From PALSA-612 sp963704335 (GTDB lineage: Bacteria > Actinomycetota > Thermoleophilia > Gaiellales > Gaiellaceae), in the NCBI GenBank assembly GCA_963704335.1, contig OY969889.1, forward strand, positions 744,001 to 808,000: DNA of 64,000 nt, written 5' to 3'. A program made the translations under genes and the position numbers. Under the pieces are notes generated by a model. The model saw nothing but the letters and a program-made list of their open reading frames with translations. It searched no databases and was not told the origin of the DNA. This document shows positions 28,078 through 36,757 of the stretch, piece after piece; positions within the stretch are counted from its first letter, which is position 1, and each line of letters starts with the position of its first letter.

Positions 28078-29564
28078 TGCTCGCCGCCATTACCAGGCCC
28101 GAGGTCGACTGGTACGCGCTCGCGCCGCTGGTCATTCTGCTCGGCGGGAGCTGCGTCTGCGTACTGGCGGCAGTGCTGCTGCCCGAAAGTTGGAAGCTGC
28201 CCGCGGGCGCACTCACCGCCGGCGGCTCGTTCGTCGGAGCAGGCATCACGGCCGCCTTCCTGTTCGCGGACAGCGCCACTCCCGAGAGCATCGTCGCCGG
28301 TGCCGCCGTGCGCGATCGGCTGGGCTCGTTCACCGGCCTGCTCATCTGCGGGATTGGCCTGGTGGCTGCAGGCGTGGCCTGGCGGCACGGCTTCCGCCGG
28401 CATCAGGCCGAGTACTACGCGCTACTCCTGGCGACTGCCGCCGGCATGGTCTTCCTCGTCCAGGCAACGAACCTGATGACGCTGTTCCTCGGTCTCGAGT
28501 GGTTCTCGATCGCGCTCTACATCCTCTGCGCATACGACGTTGACCAGAAGGGCTCCCTGGAGGCGGGCCTCAAGTACCTCGTCGTCGGCGGCTTCGGGTC
28601 GGCGGTGCTGCTCTTCGGGTCGGCGTTCGTCTACGGAGCGACAGGGGAGCTTGGCTTCTCGGAAATTGCAGCGGCGACGGCGCAACAGGATCTCGGCGAT
28701 AACCTCTTTCTGCTGGCCGGCGTGGCGATGATCATCGTCGGGCTCGGGTTCAAGGTCTCGGCCGCGCCGTTCCACATGTGGACGCCGGACGTCTACGAAG
28801 GCGCTCCCACGCCCGTCACGGCCTTCATGGCGGCCGCGACGAAGGCGGCGGCGCTCGTGCTGGCACTGCGGCTGCTCGTAGTGGCGTTCCCCGACCAGGC
28901 CGATCTATGGACGATCGCACTGGCCGTGATCGCCTGCGTCTCGCTTGCCGTGGGCAACCTCGCCGCCATCGTGCAGACGAACATCAAGCGACTCCTTGCG
29001 TATTCGTCGATTGCGCAGGCCGGCTTCATGCTCATCGCGGTTGCCTCGGCGGACGAGACGAGCGGTACCGCCCTGATCTTCTTCCTCATTCCCTACGGCG
29101 CGGCTTCGCTGGGTGCCTTCGCGGTGGTCGCCGCGCGGGAGCGCGAACTGGGCCGCCCGGCCACCCTGGAGACGATGGGTGGCATGGGCTGGGAGCGGCC
29201 GCTGCTCGGCGCGGCCATGTGGGTGTTCATGCTCAGCTTCGCCGGCCTGCCGCTGACGGGCGGTTTCGTGGCCAAGTTCTACGTCTTCGCGTCGGCCTGG
29301 GAGCGCGACTGGATCTGGCTGATCATCGTCGGCGTCATCGCCACGGCGGTCAGCCTCTACTACTACCTCGGGGTCATCCGCTCGATGTACATGCGGCCCG
29401 CAATGCCCGTGGCGGTTGCGGTCGGAGGGCAACCGCCGAGAGAGCTCGCGCTGTCGGCCGCTGTCGTGGTCTGCACGGCGGTCGTGGTCGGCTCGTTCTT
29501 CGCCGTCGAACCGCTCATCGACCTCGCCAGCGACGCCGCAGCCTCACTCAACTTCCCGTACTGA
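28077..29564 (+). CDS. nuoN: NADH-quinone oxidoreductase subunit N
   Basis: A 495-residue antiporter-like subunit and the last gene of the operon. LFLGLEWFSIALYILCAY carries the pump glutamate; FKVSAAPFHMWTPDVYEGAPTPVTAFMAAATKAAA is the conserved lysine helix region, and AYSSIAQAGF follows. Its last 17 bases overlap the end of the convergent nucleotidyltransferase gene, so no separate terminator space exists. Confidence 0.95.
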
Positions 29565-30039
29565 TCCCGAAGCGCTTGCGGAGCGCTGCCAGGTCGTGGT
29601 GGTCCGTCTCGCCCAGCTCGTAGCCGGCATGGCAGAGCACCTGTACCTCGGGCGTCAGGCAGCGCAGCTGGCGCTCGAGTACGTGCCCAACGCCCGCGAA
29701 CCCATGCGCCGGGTACGACCAGTCTCGGCCGTCCTCCATCCGGTAGACACCGTCCCCGGCGTCGTCGAACTCTACGGGGTGGACGTCAACCTGCCGGCCG
29801 GCCGGGTCGAGCAAGACGATGCAGGTCGGGAGCTGACCCTTAGCCACGTCGTACCCCTCGTCGGCGAGCACCTCGATGAGCAACGGCACAGCGGTTCGAG
29901 CCACGAGGACGTCGAGGTCGTCGTGCTCTCGCGTCTGCTCGCCGAGCAGCGCATCGACGCCCCAGCCTCCGTCGAGCCACACCGCGACGCCGGCGTCCTC
30001 GAGCTTCTCCACAAGCTTCACTACGTGCTCGGCCGCCAT
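29548..30039 (-). CDS. Lincosamide-type nucleotidyltransferase family protein
   Basis: A 163-residue protein with the signature VWLDGGWGVDALLGEQTREHDDLDV near the start, the same layout as Lnu-type lincosamide nucleotidyltransferases: a Gly-Gly-x-Gly helix, then the metal-binding DDLD, then a third acid in QVDVHPVEF. Many chromosomal homologues have no known resistance role, so I do not call it a resistance gene. ATG 30039 is where family likeness starts. TTG 30081 is a second option, because minus-strand TAATGT ends eight bases before it. It converges on nuoN. Confidence 0.8.
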   Translation of the reverse strand: MAAEHVVKLVEKLEDAGVAVWLDGGWGVDALLGEQTREHDDLDVLVARTAVPLLIEVLADEGYDVAKGQLPTCIVLLDPAGRQVDVHPVEFDDAGDGVYRMEDGRDWSYPAHGFAGVGHVLERQLRCLTPEVQVLCHAGYELGETDHHDLAALRKRFGISTGS

Positions 30040-30106
30040 CGGTGCGCGAGGGTCTCGCTCGTCGTAGACCGGCCGTTCCAAGTCGGTCTACATTAGGCTG
30101 AACACG

Positions 30107-30133
30107 ATGGCTGGAAGGTCGGTCGAGCTGTGA
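30107..30133 (+). CDS. Possible eight-codon leader peptide
   Basis: ATG at 30107 lies seven bases after TAGGCT (30094-30099), the leaderless layout common here. It reads MAGRSVEL and stops at TGA 30131-30133, which overlaps the GTG start (30130) of the next gene. GGAAGG inside it could serve as the ribosome site for that GTG. It could couple translation or sense something; no homologue can be judged at this length. Confidence 0.35.
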   Translation: MAGRSVEL

Positions 30134-30405
30134 GAGAGCGCTGGCTGGGCGCCACGGGGCGCCGGATTGCCGAGATCGTCATTGAGGGAGACGTCGCGCT
30201 TCCGGACGAGGCGCTCGTGCTGGACGCGCTCGACGCGGATGCATTGCGCGGCGCGTTCGACCGCGGCCTGCCGGTCATCGTGCGCGCCGAGACAACGGAC
30301 GAGGTTCGCGCAGCGCTCGCGCGCCCTGAGGTCTCCTGCGTCGTCGTCCGCGCCGAGCGCCGAGAGCTGCTCGAGCTCGACCTCCGCTCGCTCACCTATG
30401 GCTGA
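30130..30405 (+). CDS. Hypothetical 91-residue protein
   Basis: I do not recognise this protein. It is soluble, rich in Asp, Glu, Arg and Leu, with alternating strands and helices (IAEIVIEGDVALP, LPVIVRAETTDEVRAAL, CVVVRAERRELLEL). The GTG start overlaps the stop of the possible leader peptide, and its end overlaps the DUF1028 gene by eight bases. It is therefore the first sizeable gene of a four-gene operon with DUF1028 and two cupin-TPR proteins. Confidence 0.65.
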   Translation: MRERWLGATGRRIAEIVIEGDVALPDEALVLDALDADALRGAFDRGLPVIVRAETTDEVRAALARPEVSCVVVRAERRELLELDLRSLTYG

Positions 30406-31051
30406 CACTCTCGTCGCGACGTACTCCATCGTCGCGTGCGACCTCGATGCGGAGCAATGGGGCGTAGCCGTCCAGTCGAAGTTCCTCGGTGTCGGCGCCA
30501 TCGTCCCCTGGGCCGAGCCGCACGTCGGGGCGGTCGCCACCCAGGCGTTCGCCAACCCGCGTTACGGCCCGGACGGCCTCGCGCTGCTCCGTGACGGGCT
30601 CAGCGCGGAGGAGACCGTGGAGCGCCTGACGGCCGCCGACGACGGGCGGGCCCAACGGCAGCTGGGCATCGTCGACGGCCAGGGTCGCTCAGCGACGTTC
30701 ACGGGCGACGAGTGCAACGAGTGGGCGGGCGGGCGGACAGGAGATGGCTACGCGACGCAAGGCAACATCCTCGTCTCCGCCGCTACCGTCGACGCGCTGG
30801 CCGAGACGTTCGAGGCGGGGGCCGGCAAGGAGCTCGCGGCGCGGTTGCTCGATTGTCTCGACGCCGGCCAGGCCGCGGGTGGCGACAGTCGCGGCCAGCA
30901 GTCGGCCGCGCTGCTCGTCGTCCAGCGCAACGCAGGCTACGCGGAGCTGTCGGATTCGCTAGTCGACCTGCGCGTCGAGGATCACGCGCAGCCGCTCGAC
31001 GAGCTGCGACGGCTCTACGATCTGCACCGGGAGGTGTTTGGACGTGAGTAA
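30398..31051 (+). CDS. DUF1028 (Ntn-hydrolase-like) family protein
   Basis: A 217-residue protein with the DUF1028 pattern: TYSIVACDLDAEQWGVAVQSKFLGVG at the N-terminus, then AVATQAFANPRYGPDGLALLRDGLSAEE, QLGIVDGQGRSATFTG and GYATQGNIL. The fold belongs to the N-terminal-nucleophile hydrolase group, but the family has no established substrate. It is translated with its neighbours: the start overlaps the 91-residue gene and the stop lies inside the next gene. Confidence 0.85.
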   Translation: MADTLVATYSIVACDLDAEQWGVAVQSKFLGVGAIVPWAEPHVGAVATQAFANPRYGPDGLALLRDGLSAEETVERLTAADDGRAQRQLGIVDGQGRSATFTGDECNEWAGGRTGDGYATQGNILVSAATVDALAETFEAGAGKELAARLLDCLDAGQAAGGDSRGQQSAALLVVQRNAGYAELSDSLVDLRVEDHAQPLDELRRLYDLHREVFGRE

Positions 31052-31664
31052 GTACGAAGTGCTCAGGATCGACGATCTCGACCGGATTCCCGTCGAGGAG
31101 GGACTCGAGTGGCGGCCGATTCGTCGGAGACTCGGCATCCGCGCGTTCGGCATGAACGCGTACACGGCCGAGAAGGTCGGCGACATCGTGGTCGAGGAGC
31201 ACAACGAGGGCACCGGGCACGAGGAGGTCTACGTCGTCGTGTCGGGCCTCGCGCGGTTCACCGTGGACGGCGACGACTTCGACGCTCCCGCCGGCACGAT
31301 CGTCTTCCTGCCCGATCCGCAGGTGGTACGCGCGGCGCGGTCGCAGGAGGACGGCACCACCGTGCTCGCGGTGGGTGGCTGGCCGGGCAAGGCATTCGAG
31401 CCGTCAGGTTGGGAGGAGCGCTTCATGGCAGAGCCCCTTTCGGACGCCGGACGCCACGACGAGGCGATCGCGATCATGCAGGCTGCGCTCGACCAGTTCG
31501 GCGAGAGCGGCGCCGGCCTCTATCACGTCGCCCGCTACGAGTCGCGAGCCGGCCGTACCGATGACGCGGGCGCCCACCTCACACGAGCGCTGGAGCTCAA
31601 TCCCGAGTACCGGGAGTACGCGGAGAAGGACGATGACCTTACCCCGCTGCTCGACTCGGACTAG
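31044..31664 (+). CDS. Cupin domain fused to TPR-like repeats (tandem paralogue 1)
   Basis: A 206-residue protein. Residues about 40-115 form a cupin (VVEEHNEGTGHEEVYVVVSGLARFTVDG and FDAPAGTIVFLPDP). Residues about 125-200 form helical pairs of the TPR kind (GRHDEAIAIMQAALDQF, YESRAGRTDDAGAHLTRALELNPEY). The start GTG 31044 reads VSKYEVLRID, as in the next gene. The two genes are tandem copies with roughly half of residues identical by eye. The cupin plus TPR layout suggests a small-ligand sensor or a scaffold; no function is known. Confidence 0.8.
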   Translation: MSKYEVLRIDDLDRIPVEEGLEWRPIRRRLGIRAFGMNAYTAEKVGDIVVEEHNEGTGHEEVYVVVSGLARFTVDGDDFDAPAGTIVFLPDPQVVRAARSQEDGTTVLAVGGWPGKAFEPSGWEERFMAEPLSDAGRHDEAIAIMQAALDQFGESGAGLYHVARYESRAGRTDDAGAHLTRALELNPEYREYAEKDDDLTPLLDSD

Positions 31665-31673
31665 GTATTGCGC

Positions 31674-32300
31674 GTGAGCAAGTACGAAGTCCTCAGGATC
31701 GACGAGCTGGAGCGGATCCCGGTATCGGGCGCCGACGTGACGTGGATGCCGGTCCGGCGCGCGCTGAACATCACGTCCTTTGGCATCAATGCCTACACGG
31801 GAGGGCCGGGCGAGAATGTCGTCGAGGAACACACCGAGGAGCGGCTCCGGCACGAGGAGCTCTATGTGGTGATCAGCGGTCGCGCGCGGTTCGAGCTGGA
31901 CGGAGAGTCCGTCGACGCCCCGGCAGGCACGCTCGTCTTCCTCGGCGATCCGGAGGTGAAGCGCCACGCCGTTGCGGAGGAGCCCGGGACGACGGTTCTT
32001 GCCATCGGAGGTAAGCCCGGTCTGCACGAGACGTCGGCGTGGGAGTACTTCTTTGCCGCGTACTCCTACGCGGACCGCGGCGACCTGGAGCGCGCGATCG
32101 CCAACCTGAATGAAGGGCTTGCCGAGCAGCCGGACAGCCCTCCACTCCACTACCACCTCGCCTGCATCGAAAGCCGGGCCGGTCGCCTCGACGACGCAAG
32201 GCTGCACCTCGAGCGGGCCCTCGAGCTCGACCCGGGTCTGCGCAAGTGGGCCGACGAGGACGAAGACCTCGCTCCGCTCAGGAGTCTCCCGGAAGCCTGA
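31674..32300 (+). CDS. Cupin domain fused to TPR-like repeats (tandem paralogue 2)
   Basis: A 208-residue tandem copy of the preceding gene with the same architecture: cupin (VVEEHTEERLRHEELYVVISGRARFELDG, VDAPAGTLVFLGDPEV), then TPR-like helices (GDLERAIANLNEGL, IESRAGRLDDARLHLERALELDPGL). The first 38 bases of the two genes are nearly identical. Start GTG 31674 follows the first copy by nine bases. The 3' end overlaps the convergent Ldh-like gene by 23 bases. Which metal or ligand the cupin holds is unknown. Confidence 0.8.
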   Translation: MSKYEVLRIDELERIPVSGADVTWMPVRRALNITSFGINAYTGGPGENVVEEHTEERLRHEELYVVISGRARFELDGESVDAPAGTLVFLGDPEVKRHAVAEEPGTTVLAIGGKPGLHETSAWEYFFAAYSYADRGDLERAIANLNEGLAEQPDSPPLHYHLACIESRAGRLDDARLHLERALELDPGLRKWADEDEDLAPLRSLPEA

Positions 32301-33018
32301 GCCCGGACGCCGCAGCGCGGAAGGCGGGCACAGGGTCCGCTTCCGGCCGCGCGACGACGAGCAGGGCGCCGTGCGTCTCCACGCCGAGTGCCTGGACGAG
32401 AAGCTGCAACCCAGTCGCCAGGGCAAACGCCTTGTGCGCCTGGTCACCGCCGAAGGGGACGAGGTCCTCCTGGGCAGCTAGCCCCGCGATGACGTCGCCC
32501 TGCGTGACCTTCCCCATCGACACGTCGGAGACGAGCGGCCTGCCGTCCGAGGAGGGCACGCCGATGGCCAGCGGGGTCGTGCCCACGAGCGGCTCGTCTC
32601 CGTCCGGGTGAGCGAGCCGGGGCGGCGAGGTGGCCGTCAGCGCAGCAGCCAGGCCGCCGACGGCGAGCCGCCGCACCCAGTAGCCGAGCATTCCCGTCGG
32701 GAAGCAATTCGCCGCCACGACCACACGCGCCCGATCGGGCGGCTCGGCCAGCTGCGAATCGCAGATAGCAGCGAGTGTCAGATAACCGACCGCGCCCTGC
32801 CCGTCCCAGCGCTCGAAGCCGGGCTCGGACACGATCCGCGCCGGGCGTGCCGCCGGATCAAGCCCTTCCAGATTCGCCAGCCAGTCGATCCGCGCCAGCC
32901 CGTGACCGAGCTTCCCACGCCGTTCTGCGTCGAGGAAGTGATCGGCGAGCACATCCGCGTCTGGCTCCGAGAAGCCGAGCGCGCAGACGCGTTTTCGCGT
33001 CGTTTCTGCGTCCGTCAC
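32278..33018 (-). CDS. Short member of the malate/L-lactate dehydrogenase (Ldh_2) family
   Basis: A 246-residue NAD(P)-dependent oxidoreductase-like protein. The family pattern is visible: EPDADVLADHFLDAERRGKLGHGLARIDWL at the start (with the RGxxGHG-type His), and VGTTPLAIGVPSSDGRPLVSDVSMGKVTQGDV near residue 150. Usual members are about 330-350 residues, so this one lacks about a quarter of the family length; it ends cleanly without frame breaks, so it may be a true short form. GTG start 33018. The substrate is unknown. Confidence 0.75.
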   Translation of the reverse strand: MTDAETTRKRVCALGFSEPDADVLADHFLDAERRGKLGHGLARIDWLANLEGLDPAARPARIVSEPGFERWDGQGAVGYLTLAAICDSQLAEPPDRARVVVAANCFPTGMLGYWVRRLAVGGLAAALTATSPPRLAHPDGDEPLVGTTPLAIGVPSSDGRPLVSDVSMGKVTQGDVIAGLAAQEDLVPFGGDQAHKAFALATGLQLLVQALGVETHGALLVVARPEADPVPAFRAAASGLRLPGDS

Positions 33019-33111
33019 AGGTGACTTTGCACGCTTATTACGCAGGCCTTACGTAACGGTGGTCGAACGCGGGGACCTTAGTAGCTCATGACTCGATTTG
33101 GAGGTAGTGGA

Positions 33112-33807
33112 ATGCGACATGTCCAATGGCTTGCGGTAGCCGCCGCCGCGCTCGTTACAACGAGCGTCGCCGTCGGCGCCGTTCCGAAGAAGGTAACGGT
33201 TACCGGCCCGGTGCAGGCCGTGTCCGCAGTTTCGATCAAGGTGTCCGGCACGACTTGCGTTTTTGCGCCTACAAACTCCCGGATGATGATGCCCACGATC
33301 ATCCGTGACATCGGAGTCGGCGACACCGCGCAGCTGAGTTGCATGCGCGCGGGTGGCCGCCTTGTCGTTACGAGCATCGTCGAGCGGCCTGCGGGCGCCG
33401 TCGTCGTCCGTGGCGCCGTCAGCGCGACGAACAACTCGATCACGATTCGCGGCGTGACCTGTACGTTCAGCGTCAGCGGTTCACCGAACCCGCGGATCAT
33501 GGCGCCGACACGAATCGACGGCCAGGGACTGATGGCCTGTCTCCGTGCCAACGGCCAGCTCGTGCTGTCGGCGGCCGCGGAGCTCACCCCGCACCCGGGG
33601 CAAGTGATCGTGGTCTCCGGGAACGTATCCGCAGTCAGCGCGAGTGGGGTCACGGTCAACGGCGTGACGTGTCGAGTCCCTGCGAGCGGCAAGCCACTTC
33701 CCGGCATGCCGACGATCATCAAGGGAGTCGACGTCGGTGACACCGTGGTGATGGCATGCACCTCCGTCAACGGCCACATGGTCGCGACGGGCGTAGCCGG
33801 CCGCTGA
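33112..33807 (+). CDS. Secreted protein of three tandem DUF5666-like repeats
   Basis: A 231-residue exported protein with a signal peptide (MRHVQWLAVAAAALVTTSVAVGA). Three repeats of about 65-70 residues follow, each with V.G.V.AVSA.S at its start, a TC in the middle (GTTC, GVTC, GVTC), then GD or GQ, and a second Cys (QLSC, LMAC, VMAC) before an NG or GG turn. The strand spacing resembles DUF5666 OB-like domains, but the paired cysteines in each repeat, likely a disulfide, are notable. Start ATG 33112 has GGAGG seven bases upstream. Function unknown. A terminator with a GCAA loop follows. Confidence 0.75.
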   Translation: MRHVQWLAVAAAALVTTSVAVGAVPKKVTVTGPVQAVSAVSIKVSGTTCVFAPTNSRMMMPTIIRDIGVGDTAQLSCMRAGGRLVVTSIVERPAGAVVVRGAVSATNNSITIRGVTCTFSVSGSPNPRIMAPTRIDGQGLMACLRANGQLVLSAAAELTPHPGQVIVVSGNVSAVSASGVTVNGVTCRVPASGKPLPGMPTIIKGVDVGDTVVMACTSVNGHMVATGVAGR

Positions 33808-33833
33808 CCACCACAGTCTCGAACGCACGAAAC

Positions 33834-33855
33834 GAGGGCGCCGCAAGGCGCCCTC
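33834..33855. terminator. Bidirectional hairpin between the three-repeat gene and mrp
   Basis: A perfect 9-bp stem (33834-33842 with 33847-33855) closed by a GCAA tetraloop on the plus strand. Both flanking genes end towards it; T-runs are short. Confidence 0.75.
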
Positions 33856-33859
33856 CCTC

Positions 33860-34939
33860 TTAGGGGATGACGGGCAGCTCTTTGAGGATGCCGACGCCCC
33901 GCTCGCGCTCGGCCGCGAGCACCGCTTCGGCGATCTCGACGATCGCACGGCTGGCGGGAGCGTCCGGCTGTGTCCAGACGAGCGGATCACCGTTGTCCGC
34001 CGACTCGCGCAGCGCCGCGTCCAGCGGCACCGTGCCGAGCAGCGACATTCCCAGAGACTCTGCGAGCTGAGCTCCGCCACCCGACCCGAACACCTCCGAG
34101 GTCATGTTCTCGATCACTCCCAGCAGCCGCATGTTCGTCTTCTGGGCCATGAGCGCGGCGCGCGCGGCCACGTCCTGAGCGAGCGGCTGCGGTGTCGTGA
34201 CGACGATGGCCTCGGCTCTGGGCAGAAGCTGGCCGAGCGAGATGGCGACGTCCCCGGTGCCGGGCGGCATGTCCACGAGCAGGATGTCGAGCTCGCCCCA
34301 GTGGACGTCGGTCAGGAACTGCTCGAGCGCGCGGTGCAGCATCGGGCCGCGCCACATGACCGCAGCGTTCTCCTCGAGGAAGAAGCCGATGGACATGAGC
34401 TTCAAGCCGTTGCGGACCGGCGGCACGATCATGTCGTCGACCGCCACGGGGCGTTGCGAGATGCCGAGCAGGTGCGGGATCGAATAGCCGTAGACGTCTG
34501 CGTCGAGCACGCCCGTCCGGCAGTCGAGCGTGGCAAAAGCGGCTGCAAGGTTCGTCGTCAGCGTCGACTTGCCGACGCCGCCCTTGCCGCTCGCGACGGC
34601 CAGCACTCGAGTCGAGCGGTCGACGGTAATGCCCTTCGTGCGGCCGGCAACGTCGCCGCGCAGCTTCGTCGTCAGCACCGCCCGCTCGTCCGGCGTCATC
34701 ACGTCGAAGCCGACTCTCGTGCTCTCCACGCCTGCCACAGCGCCGACGTGCTCTGCGACCTGGTCGGAGAAGCTCTGGCGCAGCGGACAGCCGGCGATGG
34801 TGAGCGCGATCGTCACGGAGACGGCGCCGCCGTCGATCTCGACGTCACGCACCATGTCGAGCTCCGTCACCGGCCGGCGGAGCTCGGGATCGATCACGCG
34901 CGCGAGAGCGGCGAGGACGTCGTCACGGGAAATGGCCAC
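33860..34939 (-). CDS. mrp: Mrp/ApbC-type P-loop iron-sulfur carrier protein
   Basis: A 359-residue protein. Residues 1-85 are a MIP18/DUF59 domain (LAALARVIDPELRRPVTELDMV). The P-loop NTPase follows, with the deviant Walker A VASGKGGVGKSTLTTNLA near residue 108 and DMPPGTGDVAISLGQLLP near 210. Mrp proteins hold and pass on [4Fe-4S] clusters; the usual CxxC near the C-terminus is not seen here, which is common in some homologues. GTG start 34939 lies six bases after TACCCT (minus strand, 34946-34951), so the mRNA is probably leaderless. Fe-S supply suits the neighbouring complex I. Confidence 0.9.
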   Translation of the reverse strand: MAISRDDVLAALARVIDPELRRPVTELDMVRDVEIDGGAVSVTIALTIAGCPLRQSFSDQVAEHVGAVAGVESTRVGFDVMTPDERAVLTTKLRGDVAGRTKGITVDRSTRVLAVASGKGGVGKSTLTTNLAAAFATLDCRTGVLDADVYGYSIPHLLGISQRPVAVDDMIVPPVRNGLKLMSIGFFLEENAAVMWRGPMLHRALEQFLTDVHWGELDILLVDMPPGTGDVAISLGQLLPRAEAIVVTTPQPLAQDVAARAALMAQKTNMRLLGVIENMTSEVFGSGGGAQLAESLGMSLLGTVPLDAALRESADNGDPLVWTQPDAPASRAIVEIAEAVLAAERERGVGILKELPVIP

Positions 34940-34971
34940 GGTCCGAGGGTACCTGGGCGAAGATAGACGGC

Positions 34972-36078
34972 GTGACGTGGGCGGGCTTCGTCTGGAAGAA
35001 CCTCTGGCGCAGGCCCGCACGCACCGCGCTGACCGCCGCCGGCGTCGCCATCGGCGTCGGCCTCATCGTCGCCCTGCTCTCGATCGCCGCGGGCGTGCGC
35101 AACACGGCCTCCGACCTCATCCACATCGGCCGCGCCGATTTCGGCGTGTTCCAGGAGAGCGCGTCCGACCTGACACGCTCGCTGCTGCCGCGGTCGCTCG
35201 GGGAGCAGATCGCGGCTACGAACGGCGTGGACGACGTGGCGGGCATCTTCCTGCGCGTGGGAGAAGTGCAGGGCCGAGAGTCGACGCTCGTCGTCGGCTA
35301 TGACCCCGAGGAGTTCCCTGCCCGCCGGCTCGTGATCGTCGACGGCAACCGCCCGCGGGGAGAGGAGGCGCTCGTCGGCGACTCGGGCGCCCGAACGCTC
35401 GGCGTCGCGCCGGGCGACACGCTCGAGGTCGAGGGACGGCGATTCCGCGTCGCTGGCCTCTACCACTCGGGCAACCGCTTCGTCGACGGCGCCGTCGTAC
35501 TCCCGCTGACGACCGTTCAGTCGCTCGCGTCGAGACCCGGCGAGGTGACGACGTTCGGCGTCACTGTCACGCTGGGCCGGCGTCCTGACGAGGTGGCAAA
35601 GCTGGTCGAGGAGCGGATCCCCGGCGCGGTAGCGGTCACCGAGCCGGGTGCGGTCGTCAAAGTGGACACCTCGAGCCGCCTGATCATCGACGCCGGCTGG
35701 ATCTTCTCGGTGATGGCGCTCATCGTCGGGGGCATCGGCGTGCTGAACACGATGGCGATGTCCGTCTTCGAGCGGATCCAGGAGATCGGGATCATGCGCG
35801 CGGTCGGCTGGCGCAAGCGGCGCATCGCGCTGCTCATCCTCAGCGAAGCGGCAGGCATCGGCCTGATCGCGCTCGCTCTCGGGCTCGCCCTCGGCTACCT
35901 CGCCGCCGAGCTCTTCACGTCGCAGGGCAGCATCTCCACGCTCGCCGAGCCCGACTTCACCGCCGGCGTCTTCGCCTGGGGGCTCGCGTTCGCTCTCGGG
36001 GTGGCGCTGATCGGCGCTCTCTATCCGGCCTGGCGCGCCGTCAGCCTCAGGCCGATAGAGGCGTTGCGGCGGGAGTAG
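34972..36078 (+). CDS. ABC transporter permease (FtsX/MacB family)
   Basis: A 368-residue permease. One helix is at the N-terminus (TALTAAGVAIGVGLIVALLSIAAGV), followed by a large extracytoplasmic MacB-like domain (about 45-225), then three helices (WIFSVMALIVGGIGVLNTMAMSVF, a second from LLILSEAAGIGLIALALGLALGYL and a last one near 335-355). ERIQEIGIMRAVGWRKR is the typical coupling loop. Substrates of this family are often lipoproteins, peptides or signals; none is indicated. The matching ATPase gene is convergent and overlaps its last 32 bases, an odd arrangement. GTG start. Confidence 0.88.
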   Translation: MTWAGFVWKNLWRRPARTALTAAGVAIGVGLIVALLSIAAGVRNTASDLIHIGRADFGVFQESASDLTRSLLPRSLGEQIAATNGVDDVAGIFLRVGEVQGRESTLVVGYDPEEFPARRLVIVDGNRPRGEEALVGDSGARTLGVAPGDTLEVEGRRFRVAGLYHSGNRFVDGAVVLPLTTVQSLASRPGEVTTFGVTVTLGRRPDEVAKLVEERIPGAVAVTEPGAVVKVDTSSRLIIDAGWIFSVMALIVGGIGVLNTMAMSVFERIQEIGIMRAVGWRKRRIALLILSEAAGIGLIALALGLALGYLAAELFTSQGSISTLAEPDFTAGVFAWGLAFALGVALIGALYPAWRAVSLRPIEALRRE

Positions 36079-36757
36079 CCGACTCGACGCGGCCGTCGCG
36101 GATGCGCAGCGTGCGATCGGCAGTCTCGGCGACGGCGTCGTCGTTCGTCACGAGCACGATCGTCATCCCTCGCTCGGCGCGGAGCCGCAGCAGCAGCTCC
36201 ACGATCTGAGCGCCCGTCGTCGAGTCGAGCGCACCCGTGGGCTCGTCGGCAAGCAGTAGCTTCGGGTCATTCGTGAGGGCGCGGGCAATCGCCACACGCT
36301 GCCGCTCGCCGCCGGACAGCGTGCTCGGCGAGGCGTCAGCCCGATGGCCGATGGCGCATGCCTCCAGCAGCTCGTCGGCCTTTGCAACACGCTCTCGGCG
36401 CGGCAGGCCACGGCCGATCATCGGCACCTGTACGTTCTCGCGTGCATTCAGCGTCGGAATGAGGTGATGGAACTGAAAGATGAAGCCCACCGTCGACGCC
36501 CGGTAGCCGGCCGCGTCCGGAAGCTTTCTGAGATCCGCTCCGCCGACGGTGATGGTGCCCGAGTCTGGGCGATCGAGGGCGCCGATGAGGTTCAACAGCG
36601 TGCTCTTGCCGCAGCCGGACGGGCCAACGATCGACGCGAAGTCCCCCGGCTCGAGCTCGAGCGATACCTTGTCGAGGGCGACGATACGGCCGCCTTCGAA
36701 CGATTTCGTGACACGGTCGACGACGACGTCCACGCCGCCGTTCGAGCCCGTGGTCAC
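36047..36757 (-). CDS. ABC transporter ATP-binding protein (LolD/MacB-like)
   Basis: A 236-residue ATPase with Walker A GPSGCGKST near residue 45, the Q-loop region FIFQFHHLIPTLNARENVQVPM, the signature LSGGERQRVAIARAL near 150 and Walker B LLLADEPTGALD. LNARENV and PTGALD are typical of the MacB/LolD/FtsE branch, which pairs with FtsX-like permeases such as the one just across on the plus strand. The GTG start overlaps the upstream secreted-protein stop (GTGA). Confidence 0.92.
   Translation of the reverse strand: MTTGSNGGVDVVVDRVTKSFEGGRIVALDKVSLELEPGDFASIVGPSGCGKSTLLNLIGALDRPDSGTITVGGADLRKLPDAAGYRASTVGFIFQFHHLIPTLNARENVQVPMIGRGLPRRERVAKADELLEACAIGHRADASPSTLSGGERQRVAIARALTNDPKLLLADEPTGALDSTTGAQIVELLLRLRAERGMTIVLVTNDDAVAETADRTLRIRDGRVESATPAATPLSA

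Noticed and set aside
29548..30039. Antibiotic resistance gene
   Set aside because: Lnu-like motifs are clear, but chromosomal homologues are common without resistance, and no mobile element is near.
32278..33018. Ldh-like gene as a frameshifted remnant
   Set aside because: It is short for the family, but it is one clean frame with normal ends and no family-like sequence in other frames beside it.
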